A DNA stretch of 64,000 nucleotides from Ascidiimonas meishanensis. GTDB lineage: Bacteria > Bacteroidota > Bacteroidia > Flavobacteriales > Flavobacteriaceae. Of the stretch, positions 17,881 through 26,816 are shown piece after piece. Position numbers and translations under genes: made by a program. The stretch lies in the NCBI RefSeq assembly GCF_037782385.1, contig NZ_JBBEXD010000001.1, positions 558,001 through 622,000 on the forward strand, in the 5' to 3' direction. Under the pieces are notes generated by a model. The model did no database searches, was not told the origin of the DNA, and saw only the letters and a program-made list of their open reading frames with translations. The first letter of the stretch is position 1. Each line of letters starts with the position of its first letter.

Positions 17881-18786
17881 TTAAAACGAAAATACCTTTC
17901 CATCTTCGGCAAGAAAGACCTTCTCAAATACTGTACTAGCTTCTTCCTTAAATACTTCAATACTATCATAACGAGTTGAATAGTGACCTAATATAAGATG
18001 AGATACATTTGCTGCCTTTGCTATTCTTGCTGCCTCATTGGCGGTAGAATGTTTGGTTTTTTTAGCCAGCTCTGCATGCTGCTCTATAAATGTTGCTTCA
18101 TGATATAGTACCGTTACATTTTGAATTTGTTTTATAATATCTGGCTTATATGAAGTATCGCTACAAAAAGCATAACTTTTAGGTGGTTCAGGGTCATGTG
18201 TTATTTGATTATTAGGAATTACTGTACCATCTTCCAAAATGGCGTCTGCACCTTGTTTGATTTTATTATAATACGCTTGGTGAATATCGTAATTTAATAC
18301 TGCATTAATATTGAGTTTTCTTAATCCGGGTTTTTCTTTAAACAAAAAACCGTTTGTGTAAATTCTGTGATTAAGGGGAATTGTATGTACCTCTACTTTG
18401 GTATCTTCAAATACACATACGGATTCTTTTGAGTCTAGTTCATGAAAAAAAAGCGGATAGTTAGTCCAAGAATCTCCTAGTTTTAGCAATAAGGTAATTG
18501 CCTGTTTAATACCTTTAGGACCGTGAATATGTAACTCTGATTCTCTGCCGAGTAACCGAAACGTAGATACAATTCCTGGAAGTCCAAAAAAATGATCCCC
18601 GTGTAAATGAGAAATAAAAATGTGATTGATTCGAGAAAATTTTATTTTATTCTTCCTAAGAGCTACCTGAGTTGCTTCGCCACAATCAATTAAAAATAAG
18701 TGATTGTTAATTTCTAAAACCTGAGAAGTTGTATTGTTAAATGTTCTGGGGGTTGCAGAATAACAGCCTAATATGGTTAACTTCAT
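17881..18786 (-). CDS. rnz: Ribonuclease Z
   Basis: RNase Z trims tRNA 3' trailers. This 301-residue metallo-beta-lactamase protein has the zinc motif H60-x-H62-x-D64-H65 (SHLHGDHFFGLPG), the ILGHYSTRY histidine motif, and the AFCSDTSY and EATF segments of the tRNase Z family. It follows a 110-residue unknown gene by 5 bases and is part of the pyrR-pyrB transcription unit. Confidence 0.95.
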   Translation of the reverse strand: MKLTILGCYSATPRTFNNTTSQVLEINNHLFLIDCGEATQVALRKNKIKFSRINHIFISHLHGDHFFGLPGIVSTFRLLGRESELHIHGPKGIKQAITLLLKLGDSWTNYPLFFHELDSKESVCVFEDTKVEVHTIPLNHRIYTNGFLFKEKPGLRKLNINAVLNYDIHQAYYNKIKQGADAILEDGTVIPNNQITHDPEPPKSYAFCSDTSYKPDIIKQIQNVTVLYHEATFIEQHAELAKKTKHSTANEAARIAKAANVSHLILGHYSTRYDSIEVFKEEASTVFEKVFLAEDGKVFSF

Positions 18787-18791
18787 AAAGG

Positions 18792-19124
18792 TTAAAAATC
18801 AAGGTCACGTTCTATTTCTTCCATCTCAATAAGGTCTATTGCCTCTTGAACAGTTGGTACAACCACCAAAGATTCAGGAATATCATCCGTATGCAAAGCA
18901 TCAGTTACCAGTACGAAAGATTTTTTATTATTTCTATGTTTGTTTGATACTTCTAGAAACTCTAATAGTTCTTCTATCTTCAACTTATCTAATGAAAACA
19001 AATTGAGAATTAAATTATCTTCCTTATAATTTGAATAGGTTTCAAAAAATTTATTGGAAAAATCTTTAAAAACAGCAGATTCTCTGGTAAAGATAACTAC
19101 TGTTTCTTCCTTACTTATTAACAT
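18792..19124 (-). CDS. Conserved hypothetical protein between pyrB and rnz
   Basis: A 110-residue soluble acidic protein with alternating beta and alpha pattern (VVIFTRE, FVLVTD, then an amphipathic C-terminal helix ending EEIERDLDF). The pattern is compatible with a small alpha/beta or STAS-like fold, but no catalytic motif is visible. It lies 4 bases after pyrB and 5 bases before rnz, so it is certainly part of that operon. I do not assign a function. Confidence 0.65.
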   Translation of the reverse strand: MLISKEETVVIFTRESAVFKDFSNKFFETYSNYKEDNLILNLFSLDKLKIEELLEFLEVSNKHRNNKKSFVLVTDALHTDDIPESLVVVPTVQEAIDLIEMEEIERDLDF

Positions 19125-19128
19125 ATTT

Positions 19129-20058
19129 TTATTGTTTGATTTTTGACGCTAGTAAATAAATAACTGCCATTCTAATGGCCACACCATTCTCAACTTGATT
19201 AAGAATTATAGCTTGGTCAGAATCAGCCACATCACTTGTAATTTCAACTCCTCTGTTAATTGGACCTGGATGCATAATAACAATTTCTTTATCTAGCCTG
19301 TCTAATAATTGTTTATTTACGCCAAATTGTTGTGTGTATTCTCTGGTAGATGGAAAATAACTAATATCCATTCTTTCATTTTGCACACGAAGCATATTGG
19401 CTACATCACACCATTGAAGTGCTTTTTCTAATTTAGTTTCTACAGTTACCCCTAAGGATTCAATATATCTTGGTATTAAGGTTAATGGACCGCACACCTT
19501 CACCTCTGCTCCCAGTTTTTTCAAAGCAAATATATTGGACAATGCCACTCTGGAATGAAGTATATCTCCTACTATGACCACCTTTTTACCTTCAACAGAT
19601 CCTAATTTTTCTTTTATAGAAAATGTATCTAACAATGCTTGGGTTGGATGTTCATGTGCTCCATCTCCTGCATTGATAATACTAGCATTTACATGTTTTG
19701 ATAAAAAAACACCTGCCCCAGGATTTGGATGTCTCATGACCACCATATCTACCTTCATAGATAGAATATTGTTAACTGTATCAATTAGGGTTTCTCCTTT
19801 CTTTACAGAAGATTGTGATGCTGAAAAATTAATCACGTCAGCGGTAAGTCGCTTTTGAGCTAATTCAAAAGACAATTTGGTACGCGTACTATTCTCAAAA
19901 AAAAGATTTGCAATAGTAATATCACGTAAAGAAGGAACCTTTTTAATAGGTCTATTGATTACTTCCTTAAAATGATCTGCTGTATCAAAAATAAGTTGAA
20001 TATCTGAAGGGTTCAGATACTTAATTCCGAGTAAATGTTTTACACTTAATTCACTCAT
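19129..20058 (-). CDS. pyrB: Aspartate carbamoyltransferase catalytic subunit
   Basis: PyrB condenses carbamoyl phosphate and aspartate in pyrimidine biosynthesis. The carbamoyl-phosphate loop FFENSTRT is at residues 53-60 (S57, T58, R59, T60), with GAHEHPTQALLDTF and MHPGPINRGVE further along. The 309-residue length is standard. No pyrI regulatory subunit is adjacent, so the enzyme probably works as an unregulated trimer. It follows pyrR by 35 bases. Confidence 0.97.
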   Translation of the reverse strand: MSELSVKHLLGIKYLNPSDIQLIFDTADHFKEVINRPIKKVPSLRDITIANLFFENSTRTKLSFELAQKRLTADVINFSASQSSVKKGETLIDTVNNILSMKVDMVVMRHPNPGAGVFLSKHVNASIINAGDGAHEHPTQALLDTFSIKEKLGSVEGKKVVIVGDILHSRVALSNIFALKKLGAEVKVCGPLTLIPRYIESLGVTVETKLEKALQWCDVANMLRVQNERMDISYFPSTREYTQQFGVNKQLLDRLDKEIVIMHPGPINRGVEITSDVADSDQAIILNQVENGVAIRMAVIYLLASKIKQ

Positions 20059-20093
20059 TTGTTTTTTCTTGCTTTATACTATTAACTCCCATT

Positions 20094-20633
20094 TTAGGTT
20101 TTAACTAGATATATAACATCTTCACCTTCATTCTCTTTCCACATTACCTTCACTTTTTCATTATTTATAGCATCTACTTGTCTACCTCTATAATTAGGTT
20201 GAATTGGTAGATGCCTGCTGAATCTTCTATCTATAAGTGTTAGTAATTCAATTTCTAAAGGACGCCCAAAAGACTGAATTGCGGTTAATGCGGCGCGGAT
20301 ACTTCTTCCTGTGTAAAGTACATCATCTATAAAAACAACCTTCTTATCTTCTACAATAAAATCTATTTGAGTCTTGTTGGCCTCCAAAGGTTTATCTCCT
20401 CGTCTAAAATCGTCCCTATAAAAAGTGATATCCAAATATCCGAGTTTAAGATTGGTAATGCCATAGTCTTTAGTAAGCAAAGTAGCTAAACGATCTGCCA
20501 AAAAAATTCCTCTTGGCTGAATCCCTACCAAAACTGTATTTGAAAAGTCAAGATGATTTTCAATAAGCTGACAAGCCAATCTGTTTAATATAATATGAAT
20601 ATCCTTTGAAGAAAGCAGTACTTTTTGGCTCAT
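20094..20633 (-). CDS. pyrR: PyrR (pyr regulator / uracil phosphoribosyltransferase family)
   Basis: The 179-residue PRTase-fold protein contains the PRPP-binding motif VVFIDDVLYTGRSIRAA around residues 99-115 and the GIQPRG and FYRDDFRR segments typical of PyrR. In Bacillus PyrR is an mRNA-binding attenuation protein and weak uracil phosphoribosyltransferase. Here the predicted promoter leaves only about 20 bases of leader before the ATG, too short for a PyrR attenuator in front of pyrR itself, so the enzymatic role or action at another site is more likely. Confidence 0.93.
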   Translation of the reverse strand: MSQKVLLSSKDIHIILNRLACQLIENHLDFSNTVLVGIQPRGIFLADRLATLLTKDYGITNLKLGYLDITFYRDDFRRGDKPLEANKTQIDFIVEDKKVVFIDDVLYTGRSIRAALTAIQSFGRPLEIELLTLIDRRFSRHLPIQPNYRGRQVDAINNEKVKVMWKENEGEDVIYLVKT

Positions 20634-20658
20634 AATTTGAATACCCTCTAATATAGGT

Positions 20659-20666
20659 CAAAGTTA
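20659..20666 (-). promoter_or_regulatory. Predicted -7 element of the pyrR-pyrB-rnz operon
   Basis: On the minus strand the bases are TAACTTTG, an exact TAnnTTTG match, 25 bases before the pyrR ATG. Confidence 0.5.
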
Positions 20667-20723
20667 TGCATTTATTAGGGAATATTAAAAGAGGGGCCAA
20701 ATAAAGAAATATTTATATTAAAA

Positions 20724-20755
20724 AAACCCTCCAAATTACTATTTGAAGGGTTTAG
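20724..20755 (-). terminator. Rho-independent terminator of rpsA
   Basis: On the minus strand AAACCCTTCAAAT pairs with a TTTGGAGGGTTT arm (one mismatch) and is followed by a run of T. It lies 26 bases after the rpsA stop and upstream of the pyrR promoter. Confidence 0.75.
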
Positions 20756-20780
20756 TATTTATAACAAAAAAGAAAAATGA

Positions 20781-22559
20781 TTACTTCTTTCCTTCCATTT
20801 TATCTTTCAACTCTTGCAGTGCATCAAGATCTCCCAAGGTAGTCTTTTCTGCATTATTGTTACTCGCTGAAGCAGCTTTTACATTTTTCTGCTCTTCTGC
20901 TTTAAAAATAGCAGTATGAGAAGCTACAACACGCTTAAAGTCTTTGTTGAATTCAATAATTTTGAAATCGGCCACTTCGCCTTTTTTCAATTTTTTCCCA
21001 TCTTCTTTTTCAAGATGACGAGATGGTACAAAAGCTACAATATCTTCATTGAAGTTAATCGTAGCACCTTTATCAACAATTTCTCCAATTTCTGCATTAT
21101 GTACTTTTCCTACAGCGAATTCACTTTCATATTTATCCCAAGGGTTTTCGGTAGTTTGTTTATGACCTAAACTTAACTTTCTGCCATCAACATCTAACTC
21201 AAGTACAACAACTTCAAGCTTATCACCCACATTCACAAATTCTGATGGATGCTTAACTTTTTTAGTCCATGAAAGATCTGAAATATAAATAAGACCATCA
21301 ATACCTTCCTCTAATTCTACAAACACTCCAAAATTGGTAAAGTTTCTAACAATACCTTCGTGCTTAGAACCAACAGGATACTTAGTAGTAATATCTGTCC
21401 ATGGATCTGGAGTTAATTGCTTAATACCAAGAGACATCTTACGTTCTTCTCTATCTAGCGTCAATACAACTGCATCTATTTCATCACCTACATTTACAAA
21501 ATCTTGCGCAGAACGCAAATGGGTAGACCAAGACATTTCAGAAACGTGAATAAGTCCTTCAACTCCTTCCGCCACTTCAATAAAAGCTCCGTAATCTGCT
21601 ATCACGACAACTTTACCTTTCACTTTATCTCCTACTTTGATTTCTTCACCAAGTGCTTCCCATGGATGTTTTTGTAGTTGTTTAAGACCTAATTGAATTC
21701 TAGATTTATTATCATCAAAATCAAGAATTACCACATTAAGTTTTTGATCTAGGTCTACTACTTCGTTAGGGTGATTAATTCTACTCCAAGAAAGGTCTGT
21801 AATATGGATAAGTCCATCTACACCACCTAAATCAATAAATACACCGTATGATGTAATATTTTTAACAACTCCTTCAAGCACCTGACCTTTTTCAAGCTGC
21901 CCAATGATTTCTTTCTTTTGCTCTTCAATATCTGCTTCAATCAACGCTTTATGGGAAACTACTACGTTTTTGAATTCGTGATTAATTTTAACCACCTTAA
22001 ATTCCATAGTCTTACCTACATATTGATCATAATCGCGAATTGGCTTCACATCTATCTGAGATCCTGGAAGGAAGGCTTCAATACCAAACACGTCAACGAT
22101 CATACCTCCTTTGGTTCTGCACTTCACATAACCATTCACAATTTCTCCATTGTCATGAGCTGCATTTACTCGATCCCATGCTTTAATAGTTCTTGCCTTT
22201 CTGTGAGACAATACTAACTGACCTGTTCTATCTTCTCTAACATCAATTAATACCTCTACTTTATCCCCTACTTTAAGATCTGGATTGTACCGAAATTCAT
22301 TTAAGGAAATAACCCCTTCAGATTTCGCATTGATATCAATAATTGCTTCTCTTTCTGTAAGGTGAACAACTGTACCTTCTACTACCTCTTCATCTGCAGT
22401 ATCAACAAAATTGTTTTCTACCAGAGATTCAAATTCTTTTAGTTTTTCGTCTTCAACCTGCTCTATGCCTTCTTCGTAATTTTGCCAGTTAAAGTTTGCT
22501 AAAAATTCTTCAGGATTTTGAGTTTCCTGATTTTCTGTTTTTGTGCTTGTTTCAGCCAT
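20781..22559 (-). CDS. rpsA: 30S ribosomal protein S1
   Basis: The 592-residue protein contains about six S1 RNA-binding repeats. Clear ones start near GTVVHLTEREAI, GYVKCRTKGG, GVVKNITSYGVFIDLGG, GKVVVIADYGAFIEV, GIVRNFTNFGVFVELE and AEIGEIVDKGATI. Motifs such as GLIHITDLSWSRI and GLIYISDLSWTKK mark each repeat. S1 helps recruit mRNA to the 30S subunit. An acidic N-terminal extension precedes the first repeat. A TTG-N20-TACTTTTG promoter lies about 120 bases upstream, and a hairpin terminator lies downstream. Confidence 0.96.
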   Translation of the reverse strand: MAETSTKTENQETQNPEEFLANFNWQNYEEGIEQVEDEKLKEFESLVENNFVDTADEEVVEGTVVHLTEREAIIDINAKSEGVISLNEFRYNPDLKVGDKVEVLIDVREDRTGQLVLSHRKARTIKAWDRVNAAHDNGEIVNGYVKCRTKGGMIVDVFGIEAFLPGSQIDVKPIRDYDQYVGKTMEFKVVKINHEFKNVVVSHKALIEADIEEQKKEIIGQLEKGQVLEGVVKNITSYGVFIDLGGVDGLIHITDLSWSRINHPNEVVDLDQKLNVVILDFDDNKSRIQLGLKQLQKHPWEALGEEIKVGDKVKGKVVVIADYGAFIEVAEGVEGLIHVSEMSWSTHLRSAQDFVNVGDEIDAVVLTLDREERKMSLGIKQLTPDPWTDITTKYPVGSKHEGIVRNFTNFGVFVELEEGIDGLIYISDLSWTKKVKHPSEFVNVGDKLEVVVLELDVDGRKLSLGHKQTTENPWDKYESEFAVGKVHNAEIGEIVDKGATINFNEDIVAFVPSRHLEKEDGKKLKKGEVADFKIIEFNKDFKRVVASHTAIFKAEEQKNVKAASASNNNAEKTTLGDLDALQELKDKMEGKK

Positions 22560-22681
22560 TGCTGATTAAAAATTTGTATTCTACATCTAACCGAGAGTGA
22601 GCAATTGATAGATTGTAAAAGTGTTTATATTTATTTAAGTTTTTATTTTCCCTTTTCTCTCATATATTGCAAAAAGGAGTG

Positions 22682-22712
22682 CAAAAGTATCACTATATTA
22701 TTTGATTTACAA
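22682..22712 (-). promoter_or_regulatory. Predicted promoter of rpsA
   Basis: On the minus strand a TTG (22710-22712) is followed after 20 bases by TACTTTTG (22682-22689). This is the full Bacteroidetes -33/-7 arrangement, leaving a leader of about 115 bases before rpsA. The long leader could host translational control. Confidence 0.6.
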
Positions 22713-22791
22713 GTAATTAAATATTAAAATAATAATAGCCCTTCTACATTCTCAATATGGAATAAATGTTAAATAGATGAAAGAAAATAAT

Positions 22792-22799
22792 TATCTTTG
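22792..22799 (+). promoter_or_regulatory. Predicted -7 element of the LysM gene
   Basis: TATCTTTG, an exact TAnnTTTG match, lies 27 bases before the ATG at 22826. Confidence 0.55.
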
Positions 22800-22825
22800 G
22801 GCATCTAAACATTAAAATTAAAACC

Positions 22826-23206
22826 ATGAGTGTAAAATCTAAATACAAATCTGTTCTGGATTTGGGTGAAAAATTAAATATCAAAGACGGTAACGTTACT
22901 GAAGAAAATGGAGTTTTAAAAATAAAAGGGCAAGCCGCTACTCCTTATGAAAAAAATGTTCTTTGGGATGAAATTAAAGAAGTTGGTGGTGAAAGTCCTT
23001 CTGATATCAAAGCGAATATTAGTGTCGCAGATGAATCTGTTTACCACAGACATATTGTTCAAAAAGGTGAAACACTAGGTAAAATAGCAAAGCATTATTA
23101 TAAAGATGCTTCAAAATACAATGCTATTTTTAAAGCAAACACAGATAAACTTAAAAATCCAGATCTTATCCATCCAGATCAGGAATTGGTGATACCAAAT
23201 ATCTAA
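22826..23206 (+). CDS. LysM domain protein, YgaU/Kbp-like
   Basis: A 126-residue protein without a signal peptide. Residues 1-65 resemble a BON-like domain (DGNVTEENGVLKIKGQA, then EKNVLWDEIKEVGG), and residues 73-125 are a LysM domain (HIVQKGETLGKIAKHYY ending LIHPDQELVIP). This order matches E. coli YgaU/Kbp, a small potassium-binding protein, so a cytoplasmic ion-responsive role is possible. It is monocistronic, with its own promoter and a strong terminator, and it separates rpsA from cmk. Confidence 0.82.
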   Translation: MSVKSKYKSVLDLGEKLNIKDGNVTEENGVLKIKGQAATPYEKNVLWDEIKEVGGESPSDIKANISVADESVYHRHIVQKGETLGKIAKHYYKDASKYNAIFKANTDKLKNPDLIHPDQELVIPNI

Positions 23207-23212
23207 AACAAA

Positions 23213-23238
23213 AAAACCGCTTAAAGCGGTTTTTTTTA
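23213..23238. terminator. Terminator between the LysM gene and cmk
   Basis: AAACCGC and GCGGTTT arms surround a short TTAAA loop. The hairpin is preceded by A and followed by T runs, so it can terminate both convergent genes. Confidence 0.85.
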
Positions 23239-23260
23239 TTTATTGACCTAAATAATGTAA

Positions 23261-23956
23261 TTAGCTATTTTGAATTGCCTGCAATACATGTTGATGAATT
23301 TGTTTAAACTGTTCTTCTAGACCCATTGATGAGTTATCAACTTCAATAGCATCTTTTGCTTTTTTTAAGGGAGAAGTTTTGCGAGTTGAATCTATTTCAT
23401 CTCTTGAAGTAACATTTTTAAGTACCTCATCATAAGTAACATTTTCACCTCGTTCCAGTAATTCATCATATCTGCGTTGCGCTCTTTTTTGAGCTGATGC
23501 GGTTAAAAATAGTTTTAATTCTGCATCAGGAAAGACTACCGTACCAATATCACGACCATCCATCACAATTCCTTTTTTCTCTCCCATACTTTTTTGCATT
23601 TCAACTAATTTTGAACGCACTTCTGGAATAGTAGCTATACTACTAACAAAGGAAGAAACCTGCATAGTTCTTATTTCTTTTTCCACATTCCTTCCATTGA
23701 GATACATTTCTGAATAATTTAAATTTGAATTGAATTTAAATTCAAGATTAATGTTAGAAAGTTCTGCTACCAATGCTTCCCTATTTTCATGATCTTTAGA
23801 AATATATCCATTTTCAAGTGCAAAGAGTGTAATTGCTCTGTACATTGCTCCCGTATCTACATATACGTATTCAAGTTCTTTAGCCAATCTTTTTGCTATA
23901 GTACTTTTTCCTGTAGAAGAAAATCCATCAATAGCTATAGTTATTTTTTGATTCAT
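23261..23956 (-). CDS. cmk: Cytidylate kinase
   Basis: Cmk phosphorylates CMP and dCMP. The P-loop is IDGFSSTGKSTIAKRLA at the N terminus, followed by YVDTGAMYRAIT. The VMDGRDIGTVVFPDAELKLFLTA segment and the RAQRRYDEL lid are clear. The 231-residue length is normal. In many bacteria cmk directly precedes rpsA; here the order on the minus strand is lon, cmk, rpsA, with an opposite-strand LysM gene between cmk and rpsA. Confidence 0.96.
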   Translation of the reverse strand: MNQKITIAIDGFSSTGKSTIAKRLAKELEYVYVDTGAMYRAITLFALENGYISKDHENREALVAELSNINLEFKFNSNLNYSEMYLNGRNVEKEIRTMQVSSFVSSIATIPEVRSKLVEMQKSMGEKKGIVMDGRDIGTVVFPDAELKLFLTASAQKRAQRRYDELLERGENVTYDEVLKNVTSRDEIDSTRKTSPLKKAKDAIEVDNSSMGLEEQFKQIHQHVLQAIQNS

Positions 23957-24066
23957 AAACTTGATAAAAAGTAAGGTGCATTAAATTAACTAAAAATATA
24001 GAAAGCTTCTATAAAAATGAAATTGAAAAAGCACTGTAAAAATGCTCGCTACTGTAGATACTATAA

Positions 24067-24091
24067 AAAAACCTGGTTTAACCAGGTTTTA
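24067..24091 (-). terminator. Rho-independent terminator of lon
   Basis: AAAACCTGG and CCAGGTTTT arms flank a TTTAA loop just after the lon stop. The minus-strand transcript ends in a U run. Confidence 0.8.
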
Positions 24092-24093
24092 TT

Positions 24094-26544
24094 TTATAAC
24101 ACCTTAGCATTTTTAACCTTCTGATTAGTGATGGCGATGTCAATAACCTCACTCATCTCAGATACATAATGAAAGGTAAGACCTTTTAGATAAGATTCTT
24201 TTATCTCTTCAATATCTCTTTTGTTTTCTTTACATAAAATAAGCTCTTTAATCCGGGCTCTTTTTGCTGCGAGAATTTTTTCTTTAATCCCTCCTACAGG
24301 AAGTACTTTCCCTCTAAGGGTAATTTCACCTGTCATGGCGAGACTCTTTTTAACTCTTTTTTGTGTAAACAAGGATACTAATGAGGTAAGCATCGTAATA
24401 CCTGCACTAGGACCATCTTTTGGTGTGGCCCCTTCCGGTACATGTATATGTACATTATATTTGCCAAAAATATCTGGATTTATATCCCACTTTTCTGCGT
24501 TAGATTTAATATACTCCATTGCAATGGTAGCCGACTCTTTCATAACCTGTCCCAGATTACCTGTTATATTAAGGGCTCCTTTTCCCTTAGACAAGATAGA
24601 TTCTATAAATAATATATCACCTCCTACACTCGTCCAAGCTAAACCTGTAACCACTCCTGCCACTTCATTATTTTCATACTTGTCACGTTCAAGTCTAGCA
24701 GGTCCTAAAACTTTAATCACATCTTCTTGAGATACTTTTACTGCATAGGTTTCCTCCATAGCAATTGACTTTGCCGCATACCTTACCATTTTGGCAATTT
24801 GTTTCTCTAGTGAGCGAACTCCAGACTCGCGGGTGTAGCCTTCTACAATTTTTTCTAATAAGCGCTTATCTATTTTTAAATGCTCTTTTGTAAGTCCGTG
24901 TTCTCTAAGTTGCTTGGGTAACAAATGTTGTTTCGCTATTTCTACTTTTTCTTCTGTAGTATACCCAGTAACTTTGATGATTTCCATTCTGTCACGCAAG
25001 GCAGGCTGAATAGTAGAAAGACTATTTGCAGTAGCAATAAACATTACTTTAGAAAGGTCATAACCCATCTCCAAGAAGTTATCATAGAACTCATTGTTTT
25101 GTTCAGGATCTAAAACTTCAAGCATGGCAGAAGACGGATCTCCTTGATGACTTGATGCCAATTTATCTATTTCATCTAATACAAATACTGGGTTGGAGGT
25201 GCCTGCTTTCTTAATAGATTGTAATAATCGCCCGGGCATGGCACCAATATATGTCTTTCTATGTCCTCTTATTTCTGCCTCATCACGCAATCCGCCAAGT
25301 GACATTCTAACGTATTCTCTTCCCAATGCCTCTGCTATTGATTTCCCTAAAGATGTCTTCCCTACACCAGGAGGCCCATATAAACAAAGTATGGGAGACT
25401 TCATATCGCCTCTTAACTTTAAGACTGCTAAATACTCTATTATTCGTTTTTTAACATCTTCAAGTCCGTAATGATCTCTGTCTAAAATTTGCTGTGCTTT
25501 TTTAAGATCAAACTTATCTTTTGAAAACTCATTCCAAGGAAGATCAAGAAAAAGATCTAAATAATTTCTCTGTATTGAATACTCTGCAACTTGAGGATTC
25601 ATTCTATGCATTTTAGCGAGCTCTTTATTGAAATGTTCTTTTACTTTTTCATTCCATTTTTTATCTTTTGCTCTTTTTCTCATTTCTTCAATCTCTTCCT
25701 CATAAGACCCTCCTCCTAATTCTTCTTGGATGGTTTTCATTTGTTGTTGAAGAAAATATTCACGTTGTTGTTGATCGAGATCATGCCTTACTTTAGATTG
25801 AATATCATTCCTTAACTCCAATCGCTGAAGTTCAATGTTCATATATTTTAAAGTAGCTAATGCTCTTTTAGTAAGATCGTTAATCTCTAATAATTCCTGC
25901 TTCTCCTTCACACTTAAATTCATGTTTGAAGAAACAAAATTGATTAGAAATGAATTACTTTCAATATTTTTAATTGCAAAAGAGGCTTCGGAAGGAATAT
26001 TAGGATTATCTCTAATAATATTGAGTGCTAATTCTTTTATAGAATCAATTACTGCATTAAACTCCTTATTATTTTCTGCCGCCCTTACTTCAGGTACTTC
26101 CTTTACTGTTCCTTTAAAGTAAGGGTCAGTCTGTGTCATCTTATCAATGGCAAAACGCTTTTTACCTTGAATAATAATGGTTGTATTACCATCTGGCATT
26201 TTAAGCACTCTGAGAATTCTTGCAACGGTACCAATTTGATGAATATCATCTGCCGCTGGATTCTCCACAGATTCATCCTTTTGTGATACTACTCCAATTA
26301 CCTTATCAGCGTTATTGGCGTCTTTAATTAATTGTATAGATTTATCTCTACCGGCGGTAATGGGAATTACAACACCTGGAAACAGCACCGTATTTCTTAA
26401 AGGAAGAATAGGCAGTAAATCTGGTAACTTTTCATTGTTAATTTCTGCTTCATCTTCTGGGGTCATTAAAGGAATTAATTCTGCATCTTCATCAATTCCT
26501 TGAAATGACAAACTGTCAATATTTAAAATTTTTGTCTTTGCCAT
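24094..26544 (-). CDS. lon: ATP-dependent Lon protease
   Basis: Lon is the cytoplasmic AAA+ serine protease that removes damaged and regulatory proteins. The 816-residue protein has the N-terminal substrate domain (LPLRNTVLFPGVVIPI), Walker A GPPGVGKTSLGKS, Walker B VFVLDEIDKL and the C-terminal protease domain with the Ser713-Lys756 dyad (PKDGPSAG and GGIKEK). The leader contains a perfect 8-8-8 inverted repeat at 26558-26581 that may be a regulatory site. Confidence 0.98.
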   Translation of the reverse strand: MAKTKILNIDSLSFQGIDEDAELIPLMTPEDEAEINNEKLPDLLPILPLRNTVLFPGVVIPITAGRDKSIQLIKDANNADKVIGVVSQKDESVENPAADDIHQIGTVARILRVLKMPDGNTTIIIQGKKRFAIDKMTQTDPYFKGTVKEVPEVRAAENNKEFNAVIDSIKELALNIIRDNPNIPSEASFAIKNIESNSFLINFVSSNMNLSVKEKQELLEINDLTKRALATLKYMNIELQRLELRNDIQSKVRHDLDQQQREYFLQQQMKTIQEELGGGSYEEEIEEMRKRAKDKKWNEKVKEHFNKELAKMHRMNPQVAEYSIQRNYLDLFLDLPWNEFSKDKFDLKKAQQILDRDHYGLEDVKKRIIEYLAVLKLRGDMKSPILCLYGPPGVGKTSLGKSIAEALGREYVRMSLGGLRDEAEIRGHRKTYIGAMPGRLLQSIKKAGTSNPVFVLDEIDKLASSHQGDPSSAMLEVLDPEQNNEFYDNFLEMGYDLSKVMFIATANSLSTIQPALRDRMEIIKVTGYTTEEKVEIAKQHLLPKQLREHGLTKEHLKIDKRLLEKIVEGYTRESGVRSLEKQIAKMVRYAAKSIAMEETYAVKVSQEDVIKVLGPARLERDKYENNEVAGVVTGLAWTSVGGDILFIESILSKGKGALNITGNLGQVMKESATIAMEYIKSNAEKWDINPDIFGKYNVHIHVPEGATPKDGPSAGITMLTSLVSLFTQKRVKKSLAMTGEITLRGKVLPVGGIKEKILAAKRARIKELILCKENKRDIEEIKESYLKGLTFHYVSEMSEVIDIAITNQKVKNAKVL

Positions 26545-26557
26545 AGTTCATTTTAAG

Positions 26558-26581
26558 CCAGATTGTCACTATTCAATCTGG
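26558..26581. promoter_or_regulatory. Inverted repeat in the lon leader
   Basis: CCAGATTG and CAATCTGG form perfect 8-base arms separated by 8 bases, 14 bases upstream of the lon ATG. It is not the CIRCE or HAIR heat-shock operator. It may be a repressor operator or an RNA hairpin close to the ribosome binding region. Confidence 0.55.
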
Positions 26582-26766
26582 TGATTTTCTTTTTCAACAA
26601 TTCTTGTTTACTGAAATCATTAAATAGTAAGGGATATAGTTATCTTATTATTTAAATTCAATTATTAGAAGTCAATAGTTATGCCAATCCTTCAATCTGT
26701 TATAAAAAAATAAACTTACTTAATTTTACCATTGTTTTAAAAGATGTAAACTTTTTTTCAATCCAA

Positions 26767-26774
26767 AGTGTAAC
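26767..26774 (+). promoter_or_regulatory. Candidate ECF-type promoter element
   Basis: AGTGTAAC lies 43 bases before the sigma-factor start. The identical octamer occurs in front of the second ECF sigma gene (57110-57117). GTAAC-containing boxes are plausible ECF -35 elements, so autoregulation is possible; no convincing -10 is assigned. Confidence 0.3.
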
Positions 26775-26816
26775 AATCTTAAAACGCTATCATCTTTTAA
26801 TATAAATGAATACTTT

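Noticed and set aside
20634..20720. PyrR-dependent attenuator before pyrR
   Set aside because: The predicted promoter leaves about 20 bases of leader, and the only hairpin there is the rpsA terminator.
24221..24730. 169-codon open frame on the plus strand inside lon
   Set aside because: It is antisense to conserved Lon codons, has no family features and no start context; it is a shadow of the real gene.
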